DNA of 64,000 bases from Methanosarcina sp. UBA289. GTDB taxonomy: Archaea; Halobacteriota; Methanosarcinia; Methanosarcinales; Methanosarcinaceae. The stretch is taken from positions 108,407 through 172,406 of the forward strand of contig DAKJ01000024.1 of assembly GCA_002496565.1 (NCBI GenBank), in the 5' to 3' direction. Each line of letters opens with the position of its first letter. Positions within the stretch are counted from its first letter, which is position 1. This document shows positions 13,883 through 24,132 of this stretch, one piece after another. Under the pieces are notes generated by a model. The model did not search any database and was not told the DNA's origin. It saw nothing but the letters and a program-made list of their open reading frames with translations. The position numbers and the translations under genes are program-made.

Positions 13883-15070
13883 TCACTGCTTATCCATAAC
13901 TTTCCTGTACATCCTTGCCTGGAACCCGTGGTACTTCGCAAACCCTTCTGCATCCTTCTGGTCAATGGTCTGGCTGTCAAACGAAACCAGGTCCTCGGAA
14001 TAGAGTGCATTCGGTGAGCTGCGGGCAAGGATTGTGAGAGCGCCTTTGTAGAGCCTGACTTTTACTGTACCTGTAACCCTTTCCTGAGACTTGTCAATAA
14101 AAGCATTCAGGTCGGCATAAAGCGGCTCGTCAACAAGCCCGTAGTAGGCAAGTTCGGACCACTGGTCGTCCACGATCTTCTTGAACTTGAGTTCGCTGCG
14201 GGTCAGGACGAGTTTCTCAAGGTCGGCGTGGACTGCCAAAAGAACGGTTGCAGCCGGGTGCTCGTAGTTCTCACGGGCTTTTAAGCCGAGCACGCGGTCT
14301 TCGATCATGTCGGTTCGGCCGACGCCGTTTTCGCCTGCGATTTCATTCATTTTCTTCACAAGGGCATAGCCGCTGAGTTTTTCGCCGTCAAGGGAGACAG
14401 GGACTCCTGCTTCAAAACCGATGTCAACAATCCTGGGTTGGTCAGGGGCTTTTTCAGGTGAAGTTGTCCACTCGTAGATCTCTTCCGGTGGGACAAATGA
14501 AGGGTCTTCAAGCCTGCCGCCTTCGATGCTGCGGCTCCAGATATTTTCGTCAACGCTCCAGGGCTTGGATTTTGTGGCTTCCACCGGGATTCCGTGCTCT
14601 TTTGCGTACTCGATTTCCCACTCGCGGGTCAGGTTCATTTCCCGCATAGGGGCAATAACGTCCATGTCGGTCTGGCGGAAAACGGCTTCGAAACGGAGCT
14701 GGTCATTACCTTTTCCTGTGCAACCGTGCGCAAGGGCTACTGCTCCTTCTTTCTTGGCAGCCTCGACCACTTTTTTCGCGATCAGGGGACGGGCAATCGA
14801 AGTTCCCATTACATAGCCTTCATAACTTCCATTGGCTTTGATCAGGGGGAAGATGTAATCTTTAACGAACTCTTCCTTTGCATCGATCGTGTAATGCTTG
14901 TCGCTGATCTTTTCGGCTTTTACGTCAGCCCGCTTGATTTCCTCTTCAGGTTGGCCTACATCGACCGAGATTGTAATTACTTCGTCGTACCCGTACTTTT
15001 CCTTGAGGATGGGGATGCACACTGATGTGTCAAGCCCTCCTGAATATGCAAGTGCAACTTTCTTTGCCAT
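13883..15070 (-). CDS. argG: Argininosuccinate synthase
   Basis: A 395-residue enzyme joining citrulline and aspartate with ATP to argininosuccinate, the second-last step of arginine synthesis. The N-terminal ATP pyrophosphatase loop is AYSGGLDTSVCIPIL; GCTGKGNDQLRFE is the conserved citrulline/aspartate-binding stretch. Length is normal. The start follows AGGGGTAG. It lies downstream of carA-carB on the same strand with a 241-bp gap and its own TATA box (minus-strand TTTATATATTTT at 15211-15222). Together they supply carbamoyl phosphate and use the resulting citrulline. Confidence 0.97.
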   Translation of the reverse strand: MAKKVALAYSGGLDTSVCIPILKEKYGYDEVITISVDVGQPEEEIKRADVKAEKISDKHYTIDAKEEFVKDYIFPLIKANGSYEGYVMGTSIARPLIAKKVVEAAKKEGAVALAHGCTGKGNDQLRFEAVFRQTDMDVIAPMREMNLTREWEIEYAKEHGIPVEATKSKPWSVDENIWSRSIEGGRLEDPSFVPPEEIYEWTTSPEKAPDQPRIVDIGFEAGVPVSLDGEKLSGYALVKKMNEIAGENGVGRTDMIEDRVLGLKARENYEHPAATVLLAVHADLEKLVLTRSELKFKKIVDDQWSELAYYGLVDEPLYADLNAFIDKSQERVTGTVKVRLYKGALTILARSSPNALYSEDLVSFDSQTIDQKDAEGFAKYHGFQARMYRKVMDKQ

Positions 15071-15123
15071 GCTTTTACTACCCCTTTAACTTTGGATTAA
15101 AACAAATAAGAGTCATGTTTGAC

Positions 15124-15187
15124 TTGAAATAGATCTAATTTGAAATAGATCTAATTTGAAATAGATCTAACTTGAAACAGATAAGAG
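15124..15187 (-). repeat. Four 16-bp repeats in the argG leader
   Basis: Three near-perfect units TTGAAATAGATCTAAT at 15124, 15140 and 15156, and a degenerate fourth at 15172. Each contains palindromic AGATCT. They lie just downstream of the predicted argG TATA box, so they fall at the start of the leader, where a repressor or RNA-level control could act. Confidence 0.65.
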
Positions 15188-15311
15188 AATTGAATATGAT
15201 TGATAGTCTAAAAATATATAAAGATGGCAGACAGGCCATCTTTTTCGATTCAGTGTATTTAAGTAGAACTTCGAGCCGGAACTTTCTGGCTTTTATCCGG
15301 GTTTAGCCGGC

Positions 15312-18300
15312 TCATTTGCTTTCCTGTTCCATCTCTTTATGATATTCGTTGATTGATTTTATGGTAAGGCCCTGTCCTTTCTTCATAGTTTCTATGGCAT
15401 CGGCTGCGGCTATTGCTGCCTGCATTGTGGTTATGTACGGGACCTTGAAATCCACGGCTGCACGCCTGATCTTTGAGCCGTCCCTGCGAGACTGTTTGCT
15501 TGTCGGGGTGTTGATGATAAGGTCAACCTCATCCCTGCGCATCATATCTATGACATTCGGGCTTCCGTCACGAACCTTCTTCACGACGTCCATAAATACC
15601 CCGTTTTGTGCAAGATAGTTTACAGTGCCTTCAGTGCCCATAAGTTCGAGGCCTGCTGCCTGGAGTTTCCTTGCAACGTCCACAAGTTTGGTTTTGTCTG
15701 CATTCCTTATGGAAAGGAAAACTTTTCCCGTAAGGGGCAGCACATTGTCGGCTGCAAGCTCGGCTTTATAGTATGCCCTTCCGAAGTCGTAGTCAACACC
15801 CATGACCTCGCCGGTGCTTTTCATTTCCGGGCCAAGTACAGGATCTGCGCCTGGTAATTTATCAAAAGGCAGGAGTACTTCCTTAATCGAAACATGCTTG
15901 GGCTTTGGTTCTTCCATGCATCCCAGGCTTTTTAAGCTGTGCCCGACAATAACTTTAGCTGCGATCTTTGCAAGTGAGACTCCAACAGCTTTTGAAACAA
16001 AGGGAATTGTCCTGCTTGAACGTGGGTTTGCCTCAAGCACATAGACCTTTCCACCTTTTTCTGCCATCTGGATGTTGATTAGCCCTTTGACCTTAAGTCC
16101 AAGCGCTATCTTGCGGGTATAATCCCTTACCTGGGAAAGTACTTCAGGCGAGAGAGTCTGGGGTGGAATCACACATGCTGAATCTCCTGAATGAACACCC
16201 GCTTCCTCTATGTGTTCCATGATTGCGCCGATAAGTACGTCCTTCTGGTCACAGACTGCATCCACATCGATTTCCGCGGCTGCTTCCAGGAAATCGTCGA
16301 TAAGGATCGGGTGCTCGGGAGAAACCCTGACCGCTTCTTTCATGTAACGTTCAAGGTCGATTTCATCATATACTATTTCCATTGCCCTTCCACCGAGCAC
16401 ATAGGAGGGGCGCACAAGTACAGGGAAGCCGATCCGCTTTGCAACCTCGATTGCTTCCTTCTGGGAAGTTGCATACCCACCTTCAGGCTGCGGAATGCCA
16501 AGCTCCTGCATAAGAAGATAGAACTTTTCCCTATCTTCGGCAAGGTCCATATCATCAGGGTCAGTTCCAAGAATCACGGTATTAAGGTCAGTCCTGTGCT
16601 CCAGTTCCTGCTTGAGAGGAATAGCAAGGTTCACTGAGGTCTGCCCTCCGAACTGCACCAGGACTCCATCAGGCCTTTCGCGCTCGATTACATTCATCAC
16701 ATATTCTAGGGTCAGAGGTTCAAAAAAGAGCTTGTCCGAAGTATCGAAGTCTGTAGATACGGTTTCTGGGTTATTATTGATAATATGAGTCTCGATGCCT
16801 TCTTCCCGAAGCGCAGTGACTGCATGGACAGTACAGTAATCGAACTCGATTCCCTGTCCTATCCTTATTGGGCCTGCTCCAAGGATGAGAATCTTCTTTC
16901 TGTCTGTGGGATTTGTCTCACAGGAATCTTCATAGGTTGAATAATAATAAGGAGTAGCTGCTTCAAACTCGGCTGCACAGGTATCGACCATCTTGAAAGT
17001 GGCTAAAATTCCGGCTTTGTGCCTGAGGTCGCTTATTTCCTGCCTTGTCCTGCCAGTCAGTTCGGCAAGGCGGGTGTCCGGGAAGCCCATCCTTTTTGCT
17101 TCGCGCAGAAGTTCAGGAGTAAGCTCTTCTTTCCTGATGCGCTTTTCCATGTCCACGATCCTCTTTATCTTTGAGATGAAGAAAGGATTGATACTTGAAA
17201 GTTCGGCAATTTCCTTTACCGACATTCCCCGCTCAAGGGCATTGAAGATCACAAAAAGGCGTTCGCTTGTAGGGGTCTTGAGGAGAGTTTTAATTTCAGG
17301 CTCTTCCCATTTTTTTATTCCTAACTGGCTGTCGATATCCAAGGATTTGAAAGCCTTTAGCAAAGATTCTTCAACGGTCCTGCCAATTGCCATGACCTCT
17401 CCCGTACTTTTCATGGCTGTGGTCAGGGTCTTGTCTGCGGTTGTAAACTTGTCAAAAGGCCACCTGGGAATTTTCGTAATTACGTAGTCCAGAGCAGGTT
17501 CAAAAGAAGCTGGCGTGTTTTTGGTAACACTGTTTATGATCTCATCAAGTGTCATTCCGATTGCGATCTTTGCGGTTACGCGGGCAATTGGGTAGCCTGT
17601 AGCCTTTGATGCAAGGGCTGATGACCTCGAAACCCTGGGATTTACCTCGACAATACGGTAATCGCCTTCTTTCAAGGCGTACTGAATATTACACCCGCCT
17701 TCGATCTTTAGGGCACGGATGATCTTAATTGAGGCACTCCTTAGCATCTGGTGTTCGGCATCACTTAAGGTCTGGGAAGGGGCAACAACTGCCGATTCAC
17801 CTGTGTGTACACCCATGGGGTCAATATTTTCCATGTTACAGATAACGATGCAGGTATCGTTTTCATCTCTCATGACCTCGTACTCGACTTCTGCCCAGCC
17901 AAGCACGCTTTCTTCTATGAGTACCTGGTTGATGCGGCTGCGCCTGAGCCCGCGCTCTGTGATTTCAAGCAGTTCCTCTTTTGTGCGGGCAATTCCGCCT
18001 CCTGCTCCGCCGAGGGTGTAAGCCGGACGGACGATGAGAGGAAGGCCAAGTTCTTCGACAACGTCTTCGGCTTCTTTTAAAGTATTAACTGCCCGGCTTA
18101 AAGGAACCTTCTCCCCTATCCTGAGCATGGTCTCTTTAAAGAGTTCCCTATCTTCGGTGTTTTTAATGGCTTCAACAGGGGTTCCGAGAATCTGAACTCC
18201 ATATTTCTCAAAGACGCCCTTTTCTGCAAGTTCACTGGTAATATTAAGGCCCGTTTGCCCTCCAATTCCTGCAATAATCCCATCAGGGCGCTCTTTTTCA

Positions 18301-18533
18301 ATAATCCTTTCTACAACTCTGGCATCAAGGGGCTCGATATAAACCGAATCTGCCATTTCAGGATCGGTCATTATGGTTGCAGGGTTTGAGTTTACAAGTA
18401 CTACCTTTACCCCTTCTTCTTTTAAGGACCTGCAGGCCTGGCTGCCTGAGAAGTCAAATTCTGCAGCTTGTCCGATAGTGATTGGCCCTGAGCCTATAAG
18501 CAACACTTTCTTTATGTCCTCGCGTTTAGGCAT
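15312..18533 (-). CDS. carB: Carbamoyl-phosphate synthase, large subunit
   Basis: A 1073-residue protein, full family length. It has two homologous ATP-grasp halves (GSGPITIGQAAEFDFSGSQA near the start and GAGPIRIGQGIEFDYCTVHA in the middle), each phosphorylating one step on the way from bicarbonate and ammonia to carbamoyl phosphate. The C-terminal MGS-like allosteric domain is present (NTPTSKQSRRDGSKIRRAA). The start codon overlaps the carA stop by one base (TAATG), so the subunits are coupled. The product feeds both arginine (argG next door) and pyrimidines. Confidence 0.97.
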   Translation of the reverse strand: MPKREDIKKVLLIGSGPITIGQAAEFDFSGSQACRSLKEEGVKVVLVNSNPATIMTDPEMADSVYIEPLDARVVERIIEKERPDGIIAGIGGQTGLNITSELAEKGVFEKYGVQILGTPVEAIKNTEDRELFKETMLRIGEKVPLSRAVNTLKEAEDVVEELGLPLIVRPAYTLGGAGGGIARTKEELLEITERGLRRSRINQVLIEESVLGWAEVEYEVMRDENDTCIVICNMENIDPMGVHTGESAVVAPSQTLSDAEHQMLRSASIKIIRALKIEGGCNIQYALKEGDYRIVEVNPRVSRSSALASKATGYPIARVTAKIAIGMTLDEIINSVTKNTPASFEPALDYVITKIPRWPFDKFTTADKTLTTAMKSTGEVMAIGRTVEESLLKAFKSLDIDSQLGIKKWEEPEIKTLLKTPTSERLFVIFNALERGMSVKEIAELSSINPFFISKIKRIVDMEKRIRKEELTPELLREAKRMGFPDTRLAELTGRTRQEISDLRHKAGILATFKMVDTCAAEFEAATPYYYSTYEDSCETNPTDRKKILILGAGPIRIGQGIEFDYCTVHAVTALREEGIETHIINNNPETVSTDFDTSDKLFFEPLTLEYVMNVIERERPDGVLVQFGGQTSVNLAIPLKQELEHRTDLNTVILGTDPDDMDLAEDREKFYLLMQELGIPQPEGGYATSQKEAIEVAKRIGFPVLVRPSYVLGGRAMEIVYDEIDLERYMKEAVRVSPEHPILIDDFLEAAAEIDVDAVCDQKDVLIGAIMEHIEEAGVHSGDSACVIPPQTLSPEVLSQVRDYTRKIALGLKVKGLINIQMAEKGGKVYVLEANPRSSRTIPFVSKAVGVSLAKIAAKVIVGHSLKSLGCMEEPKPKHVSIKEVLLPFDKLPGADPVLGPEMKSTGEVMGVDYDFGRAYYKAELAADNVLPLTGKVFLSIRNADKTKLVDVARKLQAAGLELMGTEGTVNYLAQNGVFMDVVKKVRDGSPNVIDMMRRDEVDLIINTPTSKQSRRDGSKIRRAAVDFKVPYITTMQAAIAAADAIETMKKGQGLTIKSINEYHKEMEQESK

Positions 18534-19639
18534 TAAATCTCACCTCCGAGGACTTTTACAATCCTGTCAAAGAACATTTCCTCGGTATCCATCGGCCCTG
18601 CTTGGGCTTCAGGATGGAACTGCACACTGAAAATATCCAAGTCCTTGTGGGAAACCCCTTCTACGGTTTTGTCGTTTGCATTCAGGTACTTCACATATAA
18701 CCCTGTGCCATCAAGAGAGTCCGCATCAACGGCATACCCGTGATTCTGGGAGGTTATGAAAATCTTGTTTTCAATGAGATCCTTTACTGGTTGGTTTCCT
18801 CCCCTATGCCCGAATTTCAACTTATAGGTCTTTGCTCCCATAGCAAGAGAGATAATCTGGTGACCGAAACAAATCCCGCAGACCGGAATTGTGCCTGCAA
18901 AAGCCTTTACGGCATTGATCGCATCCTTTGCTTTTTCAGGGTCTCCTGGCCCGTTTGAGATAAAAAGGAGATCCGGTTCGTAATCTGCAATTTCCGAGGG
19001 TTTTGTGGTTGCAGGAACCAGTGTAAGGTCAATTCCACGCTTATGCAGATCATTTATTATATTCCGCTTTACACCAAGGTCAACTACAACTGCATGTTTG
19101 CGTTTGCTGCTGCCTTTCCAGGCGCCTTCTGCTCCGGGAATGAAATGTGGCTTTTTACAGGTTACAAGAGATATAAGTTCCTCGTCCGTGAGCTGTGGAG
19201 AGTTTCTTGCTACATCAACAGCCTCCTCCCCGTCGTCGCTGCCCGTGATAAGGGCTGCCCTCATGGTTCCACGCTCCCTTGCTCCTATTGTGAGCATCCG
19301 AGTATCCACGCCTTCAATTCCTGGTTTTCCTTCGTCCTCCAAAAACCTGTGGATAGAACGAGTTGATTTATAATGATAGGGTTTTTTGCAGGCTTCCCTC
19401 ACAACAAGCCCCTCTGCATGCATATTATCGGACTGGACACGCTCCCCACTGACACCGTAGTTTCCGATAAGGGGGTAAGTGAACATTAAAATCTGACCCT
19501 TGTAAGAAGGATCTGTTAGAGCCTCCTCATATCCCGTGAATTGAGTGGTAAAAACAAGTTCGCCGCAAGCTGTGCCTTCGGCACCAAAACCGGTGCCCTT
19601 AATAACTGTTCCATCTTCTAAACCTAATACTGCTTTCAT
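18533..19639 (-). CDS. carA: Carbamoyl-phosphate synthase, small (glutaminase) subunit
   Basis: About 368 residues. The N-terminal CPSase-small domain (MKAVLGLEDGTVIKGTGFG) is followed by a class I glutamine amidotransferase domain with nucleophile elbow VCGICFGHQI and catalytic HPE in SVQFHPEAQAGP. It hydrolyses glutamine and passes ammonia to CarB. The start is set at MKAVLGL, as in homologues; an upstream ATG at 19672 would add 11 residues. A minus-strand TATA box (TTTATATATTAA, 19731-19742) fits transcription from about 19705. Confidence 0.96.
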   Translation of the reverse strand: MKAVLGLEDGTVIKGTGFGAEGTACGELVFTTQFTGYEEALTDPSYKGQILMFTYPLIGNYGVSGERVQSDNMHAEGLVVREACKKPYHYKSTRSIHRFLEDEGKPGIEGVDTRMLTIGARERGTMRAALITGSDDGEEAVDVARNSPQLTDEELISLVTCKKPHFIPGAEGAWKGSSKRKHAVVVDLGVKRNIINDLHKRGIDLTLVPATTKPSEIADYEPDLLFISNGPGDPEKAKDAINAVKAFAGTIPVCGICFGHQIISLAMGAKTYKLKFGHRGGNQPVKDLIENKIFITSQNHGYAVDADSLDGTGLYVKYLNANDKTVEGVSHKDLDIFSVQFHPEAQAGPMDTEEMFFDRIVKVLGGEI

Positions 19640-19674
19640 CATCTGAACCTGCGAGTAAATGTCATAAGACATGT

Positions 19675-20299
19675 ATAAGTGTTACGATGACTTTCCCGAT
19701 TCTCGAATTTGCCCTATTTTTTTCAGTCTTTTAATATATAAATCTTTCAATTATATAATTTTTTTCGGAAATCTGCCTTTCAAACTATAAAGTGAAACGT
19801 TATTTTTGAAAGACCAGGTATTCATTGTAATATTTTTTAACATATTAATTAAAAACCGAGTAATTGGTAAAAATTACTAATTTGTTGAAGTAGAGTAAAT
19901 TTCTTTAGTACAGCAAAATAATAATCTGAAATCCATATATGCTAAAGTAAAATAAACTTTCATACTTTTTGACCGAAAAGTTATACCAATTTATATGCAT
20001 TTTTTAAGGGTAGACTTTTGCTATATTATATTTTCGCAAAAAAATTATATATAAGTGGGAAAGAAATACTAGTCAGGAAAATAAGTTGTTTAAGCTGCAA
20101 AAAATAGAGAATTTTCTTAAATTAAAATCTTCAACCGGTTGAAGTAATTGTAAAAGGGCTAATTAGCTCGAATAATATTTGGTTTTTATTAACTGAATTT
20201 TTGTGGCAATTTTTTACAACGTTTTTACCTTTTGTAAAGATTATTGGTTATTTTTTAAAAGCCACTTAGTCAAACCGTGGTATTACATGGACAAGTCAT
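19675..20299. promoter_or_regulatory. Divergent car/ota promoter region with long ota leader
   Basis: No gene is seen. The car promoter TATA lies at 19731-19742 on the minus strand. For ota the clearest TATA is TTATATATAA (about 20045-20054), which would give a leader of roughly 220 nt. The spacer is strongly AT-rich. No riboswitch was recognised. Confidence 0.45.
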
Positions 20300-21772
20300 A
20301 TGGATAAAAATATAAAACTCGAATTACGAAACATTACAAAGATTTTTGGTAAAAATCCCCCGAAAGTGATTTCCCTTCTAAATGAAGGGTTATCCAAAAG
20401 TGAAATTTTTAAAAAAACAAAACAGACTGTCGGGCTTAACAACGTCAATTTCAAAGTCTACGATGGAGAGATCTTCGTCATAATGGGGCTTTCTGGTTCA
20501 GGGAAATCCACTCTTTTACGCTGTCTAAATCGCCTAATCGAGCCAACTGCTGGAAAAATCCTGATAGATGGGCAGGATATCACGCAGATGAATGCGAAAG
20601 AACTGCGAGATATACGCAGGACCAAAATCGGGATGGTGTTCCAGAACTTTGCCCTGCTTCCCCACAGGACTGTACTTGATAATGTGGCTTATGGGCTTGA
20701 GATCCAGGGGATTCCTAAAGAAAAACGTTATTCTAAGGCTCTCGCAGCTATAGAATCCGTAGGGCTCAAAGGCTATGAGCACAGCAAGATAACCCAGCTG
20801 AGCGGAGGCATGAAGCAGAGGGTAGGACTTGCAAGGGCGCTTGCCAATAACCCTGATATCCTTCTCATGGACGAGGCTTTCAGTGCCCTTGATCCTCTTA
20901 TCAGGAGCGATATGCAGGACGAGCTGCTTGCCCTTGAGGACAGGGTGCAAAAGACAATTATCTTTGTCTCCCATGATCTGGACGAAGCTCTGAAACTCGG
21001 GGACCGCATTGCCCTCATGAAAGACGGGGAAGTAGTCCAAATAGGGACCCCTGAAGAGATCCTGACCGAACCTGCAGATTCCTATGTCTCAAAGTTCGTT
21101 GAAGGTGTTGATAGATCTAAAGTCCTCACAGCTGAATCGGTCATGAAACGGCCTGAACCGCTCGTATCCATCAATTCAGGACCCAGGGTAGCTATCCAGT
21201 TAATGAAAAATCATGGGATCTCATCGATTTATGTAGTTGAGGGAAAGAACAGGCACCTGAAAGGCATACTTATGATAGGCGATGCCCTTGAAGCCCTTAA
21301 AACTGGAAAGAGCCTTGAGGTAGCAATGTTTCCGGATTCGCCCCGTGTGGCTCCAGATTTGCCTCTTAACGAGGTGATCCCGCTGATTGCGGAAAGCCAG
21401 TACCCCCTTGCTGTGGTCAATGATTCCGGGAAATTGCTCGGAATTATAGTCCGGGGCACTGTACTTGGCGCCCTTGCAGTGTCTGGAGAGAACGGGCGGA
21501 CTGAGACTCCCGAAGAAAAGAATCCAGAAGAAAAGACTTCAGAAGAAAGAAAATCTGCAGGGAAATTTTTTGAATATAAGCCTCCCGAGAAAATTGTCTT
21601 CATTGGCAAAAATAAAGGAGAAGTCGGACACTCTTCTGAAGACTCAGGTGTTACGGATGGCAAGGGTGATATAATTAATGATGGAATTGACAGCGGGGCT
21701 CCTGCCAAGGCGACTGCCAAAGTACCTTTAAGGTCTGACTCCGGGTCTGGTCAAGAGGCGAAAACATGCTGA
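20300..21772 (+). CDS. otaA: Glycine-betaine/osmoprotectant ABC transporter, ATP-binding subunit with CBS domains and acidic tail
   Basis: A 490-residue OpuAA/ProV-type ATPase: Walker A GLSGSGKST (about 63-71), signature LSGGMKQRVGLARAL, Walker B ILLMDEAFSALDP. A pair of CBS domains occupies about 275-395 and senses ionic strength in related transporters. A 90-residue low-complexity tail rich in Glu/Lys/Ser follows (EEKNPEEKTSEERKS), which typical family members lack. The gene overlaps otaB by 7 bp. It corresponds to the Ota system described for M. mazei, which imports glycine betaine under salt stress. Confidence 0.93.
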   Translation: MDKNIKLELRNITKIFGKNPPKVISLLNEGLSKSEIFKKTKQTVGLNNVNFKVYDGEIFVIMGLSGSGKSTLLRCLNRLIEPTAGKILIDGQDITQMNAKELRDIRRTKIGMVFQNFALLPHRTVLDNVAYGLEIQGIPKEKRYSKALAAIESVGLKGYEHSKITQLSGGMKQRVGLARALANNPDILLMDEAFSALDPLIRSDMQDELLALEDRVQKTIIFVSHDLDEALKLGDRIALMKDGEVVQIGTPEEILTEPADSYVSKFVEGVDRSKVLTAESVMKRPEPLVSINSGPRVAIQLMKNHGISSIYVVEGKNRHLKGILMIGDALEALKTGKSLEVAMFPDSPRVAPDLPLNEVIPLIAESQYPLAVVNDSGKLLGIIVRGTVLGALAVSGENGRTETPEEKNPEEKTSEERKSAGKFFEYKPPEKIVFIGKNKGEVGHSSEDSGVTDGKGDIINDGIDSGAPAKATAKVPLRSDSGSGQEAKTC

Positions 21773-22596
21773 TCCCCCGGATCCCTGTCGGAGACACAGT
21801 TGAATTTGCTGTGGACTGGATCGAAGGCAATTTCGGTCTGTTTCTTGACCTCACAAGCAAGCAGCTTGATCTCCTTATTTCGGGTTTAAAAGATGCGCTT
21901 CTTTTCCTGCCTCCTGAATTCTTTATCCCTGGAATTTCTCTACTCTCATACTTTGCAGGAAAGCGCAACATCAAACTTGCAGCAGGGACTGCGTTTGGTT
22001 TTTTCCTTATCGAGAACATGGAACTCTGGGAGCTCTCAATGGAGACGCTTGCCCTTGTACTTTCGTCTGCTCTGCTTGCTCTTATTATTGGGATTCCACT
22101 TGGGATCCTTTCTGCAAAAAATAATATACTTTTCCATGTTGTAAAGCCTGCACTCGACTTCATGCAGACTATGCCATCTTTTGTGTACTTAATTCCTGCT
22201 CTCATATTCTTTGGGCTCGGAAATGTTCCTGGCATGATCGCAACTGTTGTTTTTGCAATGCCTCCTGCAATAAGACTCACAAACCTCGGGATAAGACAGG
22301 TCCCAAAAGAGCTTACTGAGGTTGCAGACGCCTTTGGTTCCACGGGCTGGCAGAAACTTTCCAAGGTTGAACTGCCTGTGGCACTCCCTACTATAATGGC
22401 CGGGGTCAACCAGTGCATTATGCTCTCCCTTTCGATGGTTGTAGTTGCAGCCATGATAGGAGTCCGAGGGCTTGGATATCAGGTTCTTTTCGGGATACAG
22501 CGTGTGGACATTGGCATGGGCTTTGAAGCAGGACTTGCTATTGTCATAATCGCGATCTTCTTGGACCGGATTACTCAGTACCTTAGCCCCAGATAA
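21766..22596 (+). CDS. otaB: Glycine-betaine ABC transporter, permease
   Basis: A 276-residue ProW/OpuAB-type permease with six or so membrane helices. The cytoplasmic coupling loop is EVADAFGSTGWQKLSKVELP, the EAA motif that contacts the ATPase. The conserved MQTMPSFVYLIPALIFFGLG is typical of the family. It is translated with otaA through a 7-bp overlap. Confidence 0.95.
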   Translation: MLIPRIPVGDTVEFAVDWIEGNFGLFLDLTSKQLDLLISGLKDALLFLPPEFFIPGISLLSYFAGKRNIKLAAGTAFGFFLIENMELWELSMETLALVLSSALLALIIGIPLGILSAKNNILFHVVKPALDFMQTMPSFVYLIPALIFFGLGNVPGMIATVVFAMPPAIRLTNLGIRQVPKELTEVADAFGSTGWQKLSKVELPVALPTIMAGVNQCIMLSLSMVVVAAMIGVRGLGYQVLFGIQRVDIGMGFEAGLAIVIIAIFLDRITQYLSPR

Positions 22597-22799
22597 AAGC
22601 CCTAGATAAAAGCGCTATTTCCAGATCTTTCCTTAAAAGGGTGTTCTGAATAGGATATTCACTTTACAGGGCAGCCTTATGCATCCCCAAAAGAAGGCGC
22701 TCACTTATTTTCAACTCTTGAAAAACTAGGGATAAGAGAAAAGAAAGACTCAAAAAAGACTGGATAAGTTGAAAAAAATTTAAACAGGTAGTAGATATT

Positions 22800-23741
22800 T
22801 TGATTGATACAAAATTTAATTCGAATGTAAAAAAACTTGGATCAGTTCTGGCAATTGGCCTGGTCATAGGCCTTACCCTGTTTTCAGCAGGCTGTGCGGA
22901 AAAAGAAGATGAAGTCGTAGAAGGCATAGAAGCTGCTTCCCCAGCGGCAGGGACATCGGAGTTCAGCGAACCTGTGAAGATAGGATACGTCTTATGGGAC
23001 GGTGAGATTGCAAGCACCAATGTGATACAACAAGTTCTTAAACAGGCAGGGTATGAAGATGTGGAGATCACTGCAGTTGATGTAGGCCCCCTTTACCAGG
23101 GACTTGCTAGCGGGCAGTTTGATTTCACCACTACCGCCTGGCTACCCCATACCCAACAGAACTACTGGAAAGCTTACGGTGACCAGATCGACTCTGTCCA
23201 GACAAACCTGGAAGACTGCAAAATTGGGCTTGTTGTGCCAGCTTATGTAACTATCGATTCGATCGAGGAGCTAAATTCCGAAAAGGAAAAATTTAACGGC
23301 AGAATAATCGGGATCGACCCCGGATCAGGCACTATGCAGATATCAGAATCTGCAATTTCCGAGTATGACCTGGAAATGGAGCTTGTCCCAGGCAGCGGCG
23401 CAGCAATGACTACCTCCCTAAAAAAAGCCATTGACTCCAAAGAATGGGCAGTTGTGACCCTCTGGTCCCCTCACTGGGCTTTCAACCGCTGGGACCTAAA
23501 GTACCTCAGCGACACAAAGGGTGTGTTCGGCGAGGCTGACCATGTTGAAACCCTGGCAAAGCTCGGCCTTAAAGAAGAAAAGCCAAATCTCTACGGCATC
23601 CTGACCCGCTTCAAGTGGACCCATGATGATATCCAGACTGTCATGATGGATATTGAAAACGGAATGACGCCTGAAGCAGCCGCAGCAAAATGGGTTAAAA
23701 ACAACCCGGAAAAAGTTAACGAGTGGATAGGGCAAAAGTAA
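22800..23741 (+). CDS. otaC: Glycine-betaine ABC transporter, substrate-binding lipoprotein
   Basis: A 313-residue OpuAC-type protein starting at TTG, with a signal helix (LGSVLAIGLVIGLTLFSAGC) and a lipobox FSAGC that would anchor it outside the membrane. An acidic linker (EKEDEVVEGIE) precedes the binding domain. Aromatic residues in TTAWLPHTQQNYW and VVTLWSPHWAFNRW fit the tryptophan cage for betaine. It lies 203 bp after otaB, so it may have extra transcription from the spacer. A ribosome-binding site AGGTAGTAG precedes the TTG. Confidence 0.93.
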   Translation: MIDTKFNSNVKKLGSVLAIGLVIGLTLFSAGCAEKEDEVVEGIEAASPAAGTSEFSEPVKIGYVLWDGEIASTNVIQQVLKQAGYEDVEITAVDVGPLYQGLASGQFDFTTTAWLPHTQQNYWKAYGDQIDSVQTNLEDCKIGLVVPAYVTIDSIEELNSEKEKFNGRIIGIDPGSGTMQISESAISEYDLEMELVPGSGAAMTTSLKKAIDSKEWAVVTLWSPHWAFNRWDLKYLSDTKGVFGEADHVETLAKLGLKEEKPNLYGILTRFKWTHDDIQTVMMDIENGMTPEAAAAKWVKNNPEKVNEWIGQK

Positions 23742-23861
23742 GTTTCTTCTTCCCTAATTTTTTACACAGTTTTTAATTTTCGTCTTTCTCTTTTTATATT
23801 TTTTCATCATTTTTTCTTTACTTTCTGGTCTTTGTTTTATTTTCACTCAATATGTATAATC

Positions 23862-23932
23862 TTTCAACATGTATAACCTTAGTACCACTGTGCCTTTCAA
23901 CATGTATAACCTTAATACCACGGTGCCTCAGT
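23862..23932 (+). repeat. Tandem 35-bp duplication
   Basis: Two copies of CTTTCAACATGTATAACCTT followed by AGTACCACTGTGC (second copy AATACCACGGTGC), with a further partial unit before. The rest of 23742-24132 is AT-rich and holds the promoter of the TPR gene. Confidence 0.6.
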
Positions 23933-24132
23933 ACGGTATAAAATCGCCATTCGTATTATCTTCTGCTGCCGGGCGAGTTTAAAACATTATATATTATAAA
24001 TATCAATTCTTTATCATAATTATTTTTCAGGTCTAGAGATAGTTGTTTTAGAATACTACTTCAGAATGCGGGTCATGTCAGTTAAAATTCTGAATATGAG
24101 AATTTTGGTTATTCTTACTGTATAAGAGGCAG

